A stretch of 64,000 nt of DNA, from positions 101,310,298 to 101,374,297 of the forward strand of contig OZ025239.1 of the NCBI GenBank assembly GCA_964019155.1. The letters are read 5' to 3'. A program made the position numbers and the translations under genes. The stretch is from Osedax fenrisi. Taxonomy: Eukaryota > Annelida > Polychaeta > Sabellida > Siboglinidae. The notes under the pieces were generated by a model. The model ran no database searches and was not told where the DNA came from. It saw only the letters and a list, made by a program, of their open reading frames with translations. Within the stretch, counting starts at the first letter, position 1. Every line of letters starts with the position of its first letter. Of this stretch, positions 1-11,958 are shown in pieces.

Positions 1-1734
1 CTCTATGGGATAACTAATTCTTTACTAGGAAAATCAAAAGAAAGAGTCCTTCCAGATATTCCAGATAATATACTATGCAATAATTTTTCCAAATATTTTG
101 TAGATAAAATATATATTCTATGTAGTACATTTAACAATAATCAACATAATATACACAATATATCAATAGACCACTCGACTTTAATTAATCAATACCTCAC
201 AGAATTCCAATCCCCTTCCAATAATCTAATTCAAACATTATTAGCAAATTCTAACTCTACATCCCCACAAGATCCATTACCACTTCCTTTAATGAAAATA
301 ATAGCACCGTCAATATCCATTCCCTTAACTACAATTTTTAAAAACTCACTAACTACTGGAATAGTTCCCCCTGAATATAAACATGCAATAATTACACCCA
401 TACTTAAAAAACATAAACATGACATAAATGACTTGAAAAACTATCGCCCAATATCACAACTTCCTACTATATCTAAATTGCTAGAACGAGTAGTTACTAT
501 ACAATTGAAAGATTTTTTATATTCTAACAATTTAATAGATAACTACCAAAGTGCATACAGAACAAATCATAGCACCGAGACAACCGTAATTGATATCTTA
601 GATAGTATTATTACATCCCTTGATAATAATAATCATACACAACTACTTCTTCTCGACCTTTCAGCAGCTTTTGACACTCTAGACCACGATATTCTAAAAC
701 ATAGATTGATTGAAATAGGAATAATAAATACAGCTCTAGATTGGATGATGTCCTTTGTATCTAACCGTACGTTTACTGTAAAAATAGGAAAGGAATATTC
801 TAATTATAACTCATTTGATACAGGTGTTCCTCAAGGATCTGTACTTGGGCCACTACTATTTATCATATATATTATACCACTTTCTAATGTTATCAGACAG
901 TTTAAGCATGTTAAGTACCATTTATATGCAGATGACATTCTATTATATACTGAATTATCAAAATATAATTCTGAATTTGATAATGAATTATCGAATTGTG
1001 CTAATGCTATTTACGCCTGGCTTACCGATAATAAACTATCGCTAAATACTGATAAATCTGAATTGTTGAATATTCCCAGTAACTATTCCAACTTTCCACA
1101 GATATTCATCAATAATAATGAAATAACCCCAAGCACGTCAATCAGATACTTAGGGGTCATAATCGATGACAACGTAAATATGAATCGACATGTAAGTAGC
1201 ATGTGTAAAAAAGCTAACTACGAACTGTACAAAATACGCAAGATAGGTCATTACTTAAATAAAAGAGCTACAACAATTCTAACAAATTCATTGGTGTTCT
1301 CCTCTTTAGATTACTGTAATTCGCTCCTAATTGGTCTACCGAAATCTACTTTACTTCCTATCGATAGAATTATTAGATCGGCAGTTAGGAATATCTATCG
1401 ACAACCAAGACACGACCACTCAAGTATTACTCTGAAAATGAAAGAAAGCAGAATCTTGAATGCATCAGACCGTGCTGAACAAAGAATACTGAATATCACT
1501 CATCGAACGTTTACCCATAATCAGCCTACGTATATTAGATCACATCTAAAATTCGTAGTTCATAATAGATCATTACGATCTAATATTGATACTCGACAAC
1601 TTAAAGTCACTATACCAAAGCTGAAACGTACCGCGAAACGGGCATATTTTTATATTGCTCCAACTAAATGGAATGCTTTACCACTAAATTGTCGTCTTAT
1701 TATAAACCCTGTTGAGTTCAAAATACGTGTTTAA
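1..1734 (+). CDS. LINE reverse transcriptase ORF, 5' end outside window
   Basis: The frame is open from the first base of the window, so the ATG at 292 is internal and not the start; about 577 codons are visible. Upstream of 292 it reads FSKYFVDKI, a conserved stretch between the endonuclease and RT domains. RT motifs follow in order: NYRPISQLPTISKLLERV, LLDLSAAFDTLDHDIL, GVPQGSVLGPLLF, YADDILLY (catalytic Asp pair), and YLGVIIDD. The C-terminus has the usual WNALPLN block. This set fits the CR1/L2/Rex1 part of the Jockey superfamily. The enzyme would nick target DNA and copy its own RNA in the nucleus. The TAA at 1732 looks like a recent nonsense change: the same frame continues QYLIDRN to a second TAA at 1756, where related proteins usually end. 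The rest of the frame is intact, so the copy is young. Confidence 0.93.
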   Translation, partial: LYGITNSLLGKSKERVLPDIPDNILCNNFSKYFVDKIYILCSTFNNNQHNIHNISIDHSTLINQYLTEFQSPSNNLIQTLLANSNSTSPQDPLPLPLMKIIAPSISIPLTTIFKNSLTTGIVPPEYKHAIITPILKKHKHDINDLKNYRPISQLPTISKLLERVVTIQLKDFLYSNNLIDNYQSAYRTNHSTETTVIDILDSIITSLDNNNHTQLLLLDLSAAFDTLDHDILKHRLIEIGIINTALDWMMSFVSNRTFTVKIGKEYSNYNSFDTGVPQGSVLGPLLFIIYIIPLSNVIRQFKHVKYHLYADDILLYTELSKYNSEFDNELSNCANAIYAWLTDNKLSLNTDKSELLNIPSNYSNFPQIFINNNEITPSTSIRYLGVIIDDNVNMNRHVSSMCKKANYELYKIRKIGHYLNKRATTILTNSLVFSSLDYCNSLLIGLPKSTLLPIDRIIRSAVRNIYRQPRHDHSSITLKMKESRILNASDRAEQRILNITHRTFTHNQPTYIRSHLKFVVHNRSLRSNIDTRQLKVTIPKLKRTAKRAYFYIAPTKWNALPLNCRLIINPVEFKIRV

Positions 1735-1870
1735 CAGTATTTAATCGATAGAAATTAAATTGTTTATTTATTTATTTATTTCTAGTTGTTGTCTTTCATA
1801 CACTTATCAGAACACTAATGTGTTATGAAATGAGTGTTTAAATAAAACGTTTTGATTTGATTTTGATTTT
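1..1870 (+). mobile_element. CR1/L2-like LINE, 3' part with tail
   Basis: The RT frame is followed by a short 3' UTR with an ATTT-repeat tract (about 1762-1782), an AATAAA signal near 1841, and a terminal run of TTTTGATTTGATTTTGATTT. A short simple-repeat tail of this kind is typical of CR1/L2 LINEs. The 5' end lies outside the window. The AGT microsatellite starts immediately after the tail. Confidence 0.85.
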
Positions 1871-3080
<1,210 letters not shown>

Positions 3081-3460
3081 ATACTAGATATACACGAATG
3101 TGTGTGCGGCGCTATCGCTCGCGTGTGCGTGTTCATAAATAAACACATTACGTAATAACCGGGACACAATACGTTAGTAATGACGTAATCAGACTACCGT
3201 AACCCACAATCATTGTCGGCCTTGTGTTGTATGCCCCAGTCTCTCCTATAGGGGGGGGGGGGTAATACATTGCGCAAGCGTATTGTATAGCGGGTGGTGG
3301 GATGTAAACATGATGTGCTTCCATATGCACTATAGCTTACTGATAACTTACCTTAGTGCCCCTAGCACGACAATATGTGGCAGGCATGGTACTTGGGTGT
3401 GGCTCACACATAGTCATTGTATATAGGAATAATATACTAGTCTACATTATGTGTAATAAA
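3081..3460. other. G+C-richer non-coding patch
   Basis: This patch stands out from the AT-rich surroundings, with several CpG dinucleotides, TGACGTAA-type sites near 3182 and a run of about 13 G at 3251. No exon with splice signals was recognised. It could be regulatory; that is inference only. Confidence 0.3.
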
Positions 3461-3463
3461 CGT

Positions 3464-3467
<4 letters not shown>

Positions 3468-3517
<50 letters not shown>
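3468..3517. repeat. (AT)n tract
   Basis: Perfect TA dinucleotide run of about 50 bases. Similar runs recur every 1-3 kb in the left half of the window. Confidence 0.95.
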
Positions 3518-3519
<2 letters not shown>

Positions 3520-3963
3520 TTAATATATACTTAATATATATGTACGTATAAAAAACATGTATATATATATACATTTATATTTCTATGTAATTATGATTAT
3601 TATATATTATATATTGTAATATATATAACTAGTAAAATGCCAGATTTGGTAAGAATTTTAAGCATAATAGTAACCATTTGGTAATAATTATTATTTGGTA
3701 CACAATTTCGTTCCCCACTAAATAGTTATGGCAAGAATGTATCACTTTTTGTATAAATTTGACTTATAATATATTATAATAATATATTATAAGTTAGTAT
3801 TGATAAACTATATTTGTATATTATTTATTAATAATATTAACATCTAGAGAATAAGTGAGTTTAAATAATGATTGAACTAACACTCTATATATTGGATCCA
3901 TAAAGATAACTATTTAGTATACTATAGAGTCTATAGTATAGGCACATCATTTAAAATAAAATA

Positions 3964-4933
3964 TAGGGGAAAGTCCCCGAATACCGACCCCTAAATGATT
4001 ATTTGTAATAACTTATTCAATATTAAATATATTTATTTGAAATTTTGTTAATAGGGTTATATTATGGTAATGAATAATGTGGCTATTTTAAATTTTTGAT
4101 ATAATTATATTTACAAGAATAAACAGGGGGGTCGGTAATCGGATACCTGTTCCTAATACCGACCCCCTTCCCATATTACCGACCCCCTAAAATAATCGTG
4201 GTATACATACTTTTAGTATTATAATATCCAATCAACATAGTAGATATTCATAAATATAATTAATTATAACATGCACGCAATTATTGTTATTGAATTTATG
4301 TTTTAATAGTAATATTAAATTTAAATTTAAACTTTATAGTAAATATATTAAAATAGTGTATATTATTATTTAATATTTAGTTATTAATCAGTATGTATAT
4401 AATCGAATGGAATCATGAATCCTTAATCTATATCAATGATACACAATCAACTTATGACATATTTTAAAGTAAAATACTGATCTATTTTGATTGGATATTA
4501 TAAATCACATGGGGTAATTTGGTCGGTATTAGGGTAATTTAGGGGGTCGATATTAGGAAAATCATATGGTTTACTATAATTAAGATATTTTGATTAATAG
4601 TTATTTAAATTGAATTATTTTTATAATAGTTATAAAAATTGTATTGATCTACAATATTATGTGCAGTATTAAGTTTTCTTTTAATTAATAAAGTATTTAC
4701 AATGATTTAAAAAAAGTTATTATTCAAATATTTAAAAAGTAAAAACAGAATATTACATATTATCAAATAACAATTGTAGGATTAAATATTTGTTAAAACA
4801 AAATACTTATTCATATTTATCATTAAATTACTAACAGTTCGTGTATATATTATTTTTTTATATCTCTTATAGTTACTGAGATACGAGAGGGGTCGGTATT
4901 AGGAGGGGGTCGGTAATCGGGGACTTTCCCCTA
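3964..4933. mobile_element. Inverted-repeat element (TAGGGGAAAG ends), nested
   Basis: The left end TAGGGGAAAGTCCCCGAATA, followed by CCGACCCC, is matched by its near-exact inverse at the right end. TA dinucleotides flank both ends (3962-3963 and 4934-4935). The right arm of the host foldback supplies an empty-site comparison and supports a TA duplication. Inside, GGGGTCGGTAAT-type motifs recur at about 4128, 4150, 4175, 4520, 4542, 4889 and 4904, mostly near the ends, as expected for transposase binding sites. There is no coding frame. A TA target suggests a Tc1/mariner-type helper; that is inference. Confidence 0.85.
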
Positions 4934-5349
4934 TAGTATTAGGATATATGTTTATATATATACCATATATGGTGTTGATACATTTCGATGTTATAAATCT
5001 AAAGGATCATATATATTACATAAAAAATTACAATGTTACATTCATACTCAATATATAATTTTAATAAGTTAATTAATTTATTTATAAAATAATTACATTG
5101 CACTTAATTTTTTGTAATCATTAATTATAGAATATATCTCAGAAAATATTAAAGTTTTAGAGCGAATGCTTTATACAAAATGTCCATATAAAATAAATCT
5201 TAATATTTTCAATAAATTCATTAACTTCTAAATAATATATATTTGGTAGACATCATTTTGTTGTTTTTATTATTAATTATTATTTTTTTTAATAATTAAA
5301 TATATTCAACGAGTATGTCATAATTAATTAATATATAAAGTGTCACCGT

Positions 5350-5420
5350 TATGGCTGTCTCTTAAAAAATGACTACCAAATGATTATCTTTTGGTAGCCA
5401 TGTTTTAAAAGATAGCCATA
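5350..5420. repeat. Central hairpin of the foldback element
   Basis: Two arms of about 31 bp with few mismatches (TTATGGCTGTCTC at one end, its counterpart GATAGCCATAA at the other) are separated by about 8 bases. This is the point of symmetry of the larger palindrome. Confidence 0.85.
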
Positions 5421-5678
5421 AAGTGCATATGCAATTATTTTTAAACATATAAATATATTAATTAATTAATTTAATAAATATATTGATTATGAATGTAAGT
5501 GTTATTTGTTTATGTAATATATATAATCCTAAGTAATATAACATCGAAACGTATCAACAGTGTTGATTCAACACCCTATACAGTGTATAGTATACACATA
5601 TATCCAATAATACTATATATAGTAAAATATATATATTTCATTTAAAATGGTGGTTTTACTAAATAGTTTAATGTATGG

Positions 5679-5686
<8 letters not shown>

Positions 5687-5739
<53 letters not shown>
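5687..5739. repeat. (AT)n tract
   Basis: Perfect AT run inside the right arm of the foldback. The left arm has no such run at the matching place, so it expanded after the palindrome formed. Confidence 0.95.
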
Positions 5740-5741
<2 letters not shown>

Positions 5742-5980
5742 TTAATTCAATCAATATTTAAACATACTTATTCTATAAATATTTAAAATATTATAAATAA
5801 TATACAAATATAGATCATATATATTAATGATATAATTTTATTATAAGTCACATTTATATCTAGTGATAAATTATAACCATAACTATTTGGTTGAAACGAA
5901 ATATTGTACCAAATAATTATGTCTAACAAATGGTTACTATTATACTAGAAATGTCTACCAAATTTGATATAGTTATATAT

Positions 5981-6871
5981 ATATAATAAGAATAATACAA
6001 TAGTCAGTATGCCTAGTTATATAAGTATACTAATATCCTTGTATTAATAGTATTCAATGATAGTTAACAATAAAAACACATGTGGTAATAACAGCAAATA
6101 ATGTTGATCACGTGTGTAATCGCACCATGTGACATCACGTGATATTAAAACATAACATTATAATAGCATACATTGCTGAGGATATACATGAATGGCTATA
6201 ATACGATATGACAAAAGCATATATATAGCGTTTAATACATCAGTATTCCTATTGGAATACTGTAGCTATGGGGCGGACATATATAGAACATCTATAGAAT
6301 ATAGAATGTGATCACAAATAAAATGAATGGACACACAAAATAAAATACATTAATCATTTATGTTGGTTGTTATGATATGTACAATAGTATTTCACGCGAT
6401 TCATATAGATTGTGCACCTATGCCAGTGGTGCGATGTCATTGTTCACATTCTATAGAATTATAACTTAGTCCACAGAATACGTGATCTAAAATGTAATAT
6501 TATTTAGAACTATACTATATATATATACACGTGGAAATGTAGGTTTTTATTTTTAATAATATTTGTTAATCACAATAATTAATATATAGGAAATATTCAT
6601 AAATTTATGTTCATAAACTTCTATATATATCATAAATATATTATGATTAATAAATATATGACATGTAATTATATTCCGCTTACAAGGTATACCTTATATT
6701 ATGATTAATAGTTGATAAGCAATTGTAGAATAATAAATATGATATGATATTATATATTAGTGGTTTTTAGTTAGCCTATGTTATTAAATATATTATTATT
6801 AATCATAATAAATGTATTCTATCTTTATACTATAATACGTTATATTATTAAATTTCACTATTAATAATACA

Positions 6872-6926
<55 letters not shown>

Positions 6927-7038
6927 AAGTCATGGCAAATAACTAACATGTATATTATATTTTATCAATTTATTTGAATATGTAATTTGTTTTAGAAATG
7001 CTCTATAACCTCAATATTTATAATATTTCATTACATAT

Positions 7039-7072
<34 letters not shown>

Positions 7073-7219
7073 CATATATATATTATAATATATTCTTTTC
7101 TGTGTATCACTAACAAAATTCATGTGGAAACATATGAATCCGTTCTATGTAAGCATAACTCAATACATAGATATTACTATTATTAGTATATATATACATA
7201 TATATATATAGGTTAGTTA

Positions 7220-7258
<39 letters not shown>

Positions 7259-7499
7259 GTAATATATACCTATAGGTATACCTATTGTATATTGATTACT
7301 TGTGATAATATACTATACACTATACTAGATAATTGTACGATGTACAGGGAATGAGGACTAGATATAGTGATATAGTGACCGATGGAGTTGACCAGTTGAT
7401 AGCGGTCACTGTGTTGTTATAACAAAGAATATGCACCGCCGGTGTGGTAAACATATGCATGTAAAGTTAAGGCTGTATCATATATGATCTGGATGATAT
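5981..7499. other. AT-rich stretch without recognised genes
   Basis: Only (AT)n tracts (about 6867-6921 and 7225-7255) and low-complexity sequence. No exon, RNA gene or clear inverted repeat was recognised. Confidence 0.6.
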
Positions 7500-8360
7500 A
7501 CCATAACATTACAGCTTCTATAGCTATGATGTTCATGACACCATTTTAGTAATATATTTAAGTACAATATTGGTTATGCGTTGAAGGTTTTAAACAAATT
7601 AAAAAAATCTCGACATTTTGTCAGTCCTATATAATTGTATTGGACATTTATTTGAATTTTGTCAATTTTATTTTATTTTATTGTAATGGATCTATATAAT
7701 AATGAGTAATTTTCTTAAATACTATATTCTTCTAATAGATAACATTAATATATAGTACTATCTATATTATCACTAATTACAATATTAGTCCTTAGATAAT
7801 TAATTTAAACAATCAAATAAAATGTATATATATATCAATATTTTCTAAAATCATTTGTCTATTTATTATAATTATAGAGCTATTTTTTAATTTATAAAAC
7901 GTGTACGTTAAAATATAACATCTTAAGATGAGGTAGAAAGAAATCTTAAAATTTATAAAGGTACCAACTACACTGACAAATTTTATTTTATTGATGATTT
8001 TTAATATCAATAAAGAAATGTCATTATAGTTATAATTTTGTAAGCCAACTTGTTATATATAGTGATTATTGAATTGTTTTTTTATTATATATAATATTAA
8101 GTTATCAACTATAGGTATATATAACGATTCTGAAAAATCCTAGAAATAAAATTAATGTTGTTATAAATTTGATATTATTCATATATTCCTATAGGAACCT
8201 TACACTTTACACATATTCTGAAAACGTCATGATTAGCTTAATTATAAATTTGAAAAATATACATATTTATGTTTTGTTGGTATTTTCATATATATTCCCA
8301 GGTTAAATTGTTTTTAAATTTGACTAGGATGGCGCAGGCCCAATATTGACCTATATTTAA
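7500..8360 (+). repeat. Dispersed repeat, copy 1
   Basis: Shares a long ordered set of segments with 32570-33560 in the same orientation. Examples are ATGTTCATGA, ATGAGTAATTTTCTTAAATA, AACATTAATATATAGTA, a stretch on ATATAACATCTTA, and TATTGACCTA near the end. No coding capacity was recognised. It is probably an old non-autonomous transposon. Confidence 0.7.
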
Positions 8361-9387
8361 AAAAAATGATTCTCGATACCAATATTTAAATGATAATAAA
8401 AGCGATGTTGAATCCATAATCAACAAAATGAATGAAATCACTCTTAAGGTTCTCACTCTTAAGGCTGTACAGTGTACAGTGTATACACTACATTGTACAG
8501 CGTATACGCATTCATGTATGCCGTGTTTTGTAAATAGTGGTTTCATGTACGTAATAAATTATGAAATTATGAAATTATGTAATGGCGTGTTATTAGACGG
8601 ACGCGATTTTGAATTAAATAGTAATAAGTTCAAAACTAGATGTAATTCATATATAAATGTAATTCAAATCTAAATGTAATTCAGATATAAATGTAATTCA
8701 TATAGTAATGTAATTCAAATTATATAATATTAATTAATATGTAGATATATTAATTAATAGAAATATTCACTTGAAATATTATAGAGTTGTTTTATAATAC
8801 GATTAACTATCGATATATCATAGTACAAGGGCCCGACGAAATATGTCGGAGATATTGAGTTTCTGAGATATCAAATTATTCGTACATGTATTTACATAGG
8901 TATATAACCAAACTATAATTTGTAAACAAAGCTCAGTTAACAGGGTTTCAGATATAGTTAAATATATCGAGAGTTTACTGTATACATATATAATTATTAT
9001 ATACATATGTATATAAATACGGTTAAATATAAACGTCCATGTACGCAAATATATTTCTACTTTATAATAGTATTATAGTATTTTGTTATAGATGGCAATG
9101 AACAATAGATATTGACCGTTCACGGGAATATTAACGGAGGCGAAAATAGTGGATTATAGCCACAAATATAATATGTTTTATGTGTATCATCCCTTGGGAA
9201 TATAGCCCAAATAACATATAGACAATTAATTAATACAACGCAATATCGTTTAGTAATTCGATGTACATACATAATATACTATTAGTAATAATATATACTA
9301 AATATATTCTATATATAGTGCAATCTTGATTATTCGCATATATTATGTTAATATTTCATTTTCATTATATAACATAAGTTCATTGAC

Positions 9388-9468
<81 letters not shown>

Positions 9469-10012
9469 ATATGTATGTAATCATAAATCTGTCTTTACGA
9501 ATGAAATATGATTTATAAAATTATGGTAATTACTTTAAGATATATATCATATATGATGAATTATATAATTGCATATTATTATAACTGAGTTTTATATCAA
9601 CTTCGGTCGCTCTGATGAAATATATTAGAATCATAGTATTTGTAGTAATATACTATTATAGATTAAAATAACTGTGACTATAATCTCATAAAACATATAT
9701 TAGCATATACTTTAAATATAAATACATATGTATTTTAACATATTTAAAATTGGGTATTATGAAGGAAATAATAATTTTTATTTTATTTCATAAATATTTA
9801 TTATATAATTATAGTATTGAATTCCGCCATATGTATATGTTACTTCTACAACCCAGTTGAAGGTGGTCAGCTTCTATAGTCATTGAATATATGATATTTA
9901 GTACCATATATCCATAGATTTATAGTTTACTATATATAAACTATAAATCTATGCATATATCTCACAGATCGTCAGATTATAATTATTAGCGGGAATGTTT
10001 ATTTACCGTATA
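8361..10012. other. AT-rich stretch with short palindromes
   Basis: It holds a short palindromic GTACAGTGTACAGTGTATAC-type segment near 8467 and a long (AT)n tract at about 9390-9458 that ends in (GT)n. No gene was recognised. Confidence 0.55.
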
Positions 10013-11039
10013 CGGTTAAAACAATCCGATTCCTACGACGATTTTATTATAGGAATCGGATTCAAATTGGAAAACAGATTCCTGTCAAGTTTGTTTAGAA
10101 AGCGGTTTATAAAAACGATTCCTACATTTTATTGTGCAGGAATCGCATATTATCGATTCCTAAACTAATTATTGAGAATCGGTTTTTAAAAACGATTCCT
10201 AAACTCATTATTGAGAATCGGTGTTTAAAAACGATTCCTAAACAAATGATTAAGAATCGGTTTAAGGTATTGATGTAAGAATTTCTTAAATTATAGGAAT
10301 ATTATTTTTTAAATATAGAAAGAATAAAATATTATACCTTTTAATTATTTTAATGTATCCAAATTAATTATTAATTGTTATTTTAATTTAATATTTAAGT
10401 TAATATACTGATTTTAATAAATAAAATAATATTTTAAAAACTAAAACTATGTAAGTAATCCTATGTTTTTTTCTAAGTCATCATAATCTCAATCAAGTGA
10501 CACATTGAATTACAGTTGTAATCATAATTATATTTATAATACAATTTTAATCATGTTGAACTAATTGCTCAATATTGAATATAGGAGTTGAATATTGAAT
10601 TAAATATTATAATGTTATTATTATTGAATTTAAGTTTTAAATCTAACTTAAATGAACTTATAATACATTATAATATATGAAGTAATACTTTGCTACGATA
10701 CTAATATTTATTTTAATATTATATTGTACATCTAAAATTATGTTCAAACTTACATCAACAACTTAAGTTAAACCGATTCCTGTAGTAATAGTTTAGGAAT
10801 CGGTTTCAAATAAACCGATTCCTATAGTAATAGTTTAGGAATCGGTTTCAAATAAACCGATTCCTATAGTAATATTTAGGAATCGTTTTCAAATAAACCG
10901 ATTCCTATAGCAATTTAAGAATCGGTTTTATATAAACCGATTCCTAAACTTGAATTTTAGGAATCGATTTAAAACCGATTCTCATTAAGACACTCGGGAA
11001 ACGATAATAACGCAAATAGGAATCGGATTTTTTTAACTG
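10013..11039. mobile_element. MITE made of tandem short palindromes, full copy
   Basis: The ends are inverted: left CGGTTAAAACAATCCGATTC, right end inverse CAGTTAAAAAAATCCGATTC. A TA precedes the left end. Just inside both ends lie tandem units, each itself a palindrome (AAACCGATTCCTA, about 10 bases, TTAGGAATCGGTTT). There are about five on the right (10770-10975) and a similar degenerate set on the left (10030-10265). The middle is AT-rich and non-coding. The right half is repeated at 15621-16042. Confidence 0.85.
10770..10975. repeat. Array of five 40-43 bp palindromic units
   Basis: Each unit starts AAACCGATTCCT and ends AGGAATCGGTTT, the inverse of its start, and units are joined by a CAAAT-type spacer. 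Single-stranded DNA or RNA of either strand would fold into a row of hairpins. Confidence 0.88.
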
Positions 11040-11328
11040 TGTATAAATAGGAAATGTAACATATATAGTCAATATTATTTATACATATATAATAAAATAT
11101 GCCTGTTTGTAAAATCAAACAAATAATATATTGTATTAAATATTTCTTATTTATTATATTGTTGGAATTTAAATGTTATGTCCATTTCATATTATTATCA
11201 TACAAATAATGTAACTAACATAAGATACAATGATAATATAAATAGGAGTATAATAGAGAAGAAAACTAATATAATGTGGTGCCACATACAAAACTCAACA
11301 CTTAAGCCATTGTCATGTCAACACACAG

Positions 11329-11619
11329 GTTGGAATGATCTATCGCACACGTACATAGAAGACGCTACTACGCACACCTATAGGTGCGTACTGTACCAGT
11401 CTCCGTCGTATGTGCTGTACTCGGCGAGCGGGTCGTTCTTCATACCGTTCTTCCTCACCGTACTGCTGTACGTGCGCATCTTTAGTGTGCTTCACTCGCG
11501 CATGAAACGACTGCGCTCGTCCAGACGTAGTATACCGGACGGTAGGGGCAGCGCCGCTAGTTCTAGCAAGAACAATCGAGACAAGAAAGAAGCCGACAGA
11601 CACAAGAGAAGCGTTATAG
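11329..11619 (+). CDS. Aminergic-type GPCR, exon with ECL2, TM5 and start of ICL3
   Basis: The exon follows an ACACACAG acceptor and ends at ATAG/GTAGGC, phase 1 at both borders. It encodes WNDL near the TM4/ECL2 border, an ECL2 cysteine at 11385-11387, then YVLYSASGSFFIPFFLTVLL. The Cys-to-TM5 spacing and the TM5 sequence resemble tyramine/octopamine and alpha-2 adrenergic receptors. Serines sit at 5.42 and 5.46, which bind catechol-like amines in that family, and Pro5.50 is present. A basic ICL3 (RMKRLRSSRRS) follows. The exon is clearly richer in G+C than its surroundings. Exons for TM1-TM4 were not found and probably lie to the left of the window. The ligand cannot be named from this. Confidence 0.88.
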
Positions 11620-11958
11620 GTAGGCCGCTATTTCTTAGCTCGTGTCACACGTGTATTCTAACAGCTAAACTCGTCATCATTCCTATTTCACTTTATGCAC
11701 ATCTAATCTTATATACATTTCACTATAAGTTTTACTATACAATAAATGTTACTACAATCTACTAGTTTACTATATCATGTCCATAACTATATCATTACTA
11801 TATCAGTCATATTATATGACTCATATATGATAAAAATTCGCATATATGTGATGTTTTAAACATATAATATATTTAGTATATTTGTATATGTATGTAAAAT
11901 GTCAACTCATGAATTACATATTTGATATCAATGCCCCTATTATACGTTTCTCCTATAG

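Larger units (their letters stand above)
3621..5980. mobile_element. Giant foldback element with a nested insertion
   Basis: The two halves are inverted copies. Left-arm landmarks are ATAGTAACCATTTGGTA near 3665, AAATAGTTATGG near 3720, ATTGGATCCAT near 3892, GTTGATACATTTCGATGTTA near 4974 and TACATTCAT near 5039. Each recurs as its reverse complement in the right arm, near 5925, 5885, 5670, 5545 and 5490. The centre is a hairpin at 5350-5420. The left arm is interrupted by the 970 bp element at 3964-4933 and carries about 230 bp near 5110-5340 that the right arm lacks. The motif TTTGGTA recurs in both arms. No transposase frame is visible, so it is non-autonomous. Arm identity looks moderate, so it is not young. 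Outer ends are approximate. Confidence 0.8.

Noticed and set aside
10770..10975. CRISPR-like or rho-independent terminator series
   Set aside because: Palindromic units are inside a MITE with a second copy; the host is eukaryotic.
11340..11603. Minus-strand frame opposite the GPCR exon
   Set aside because: Shadow of the real exon, which has splice borders and family motifs on the plus strand.
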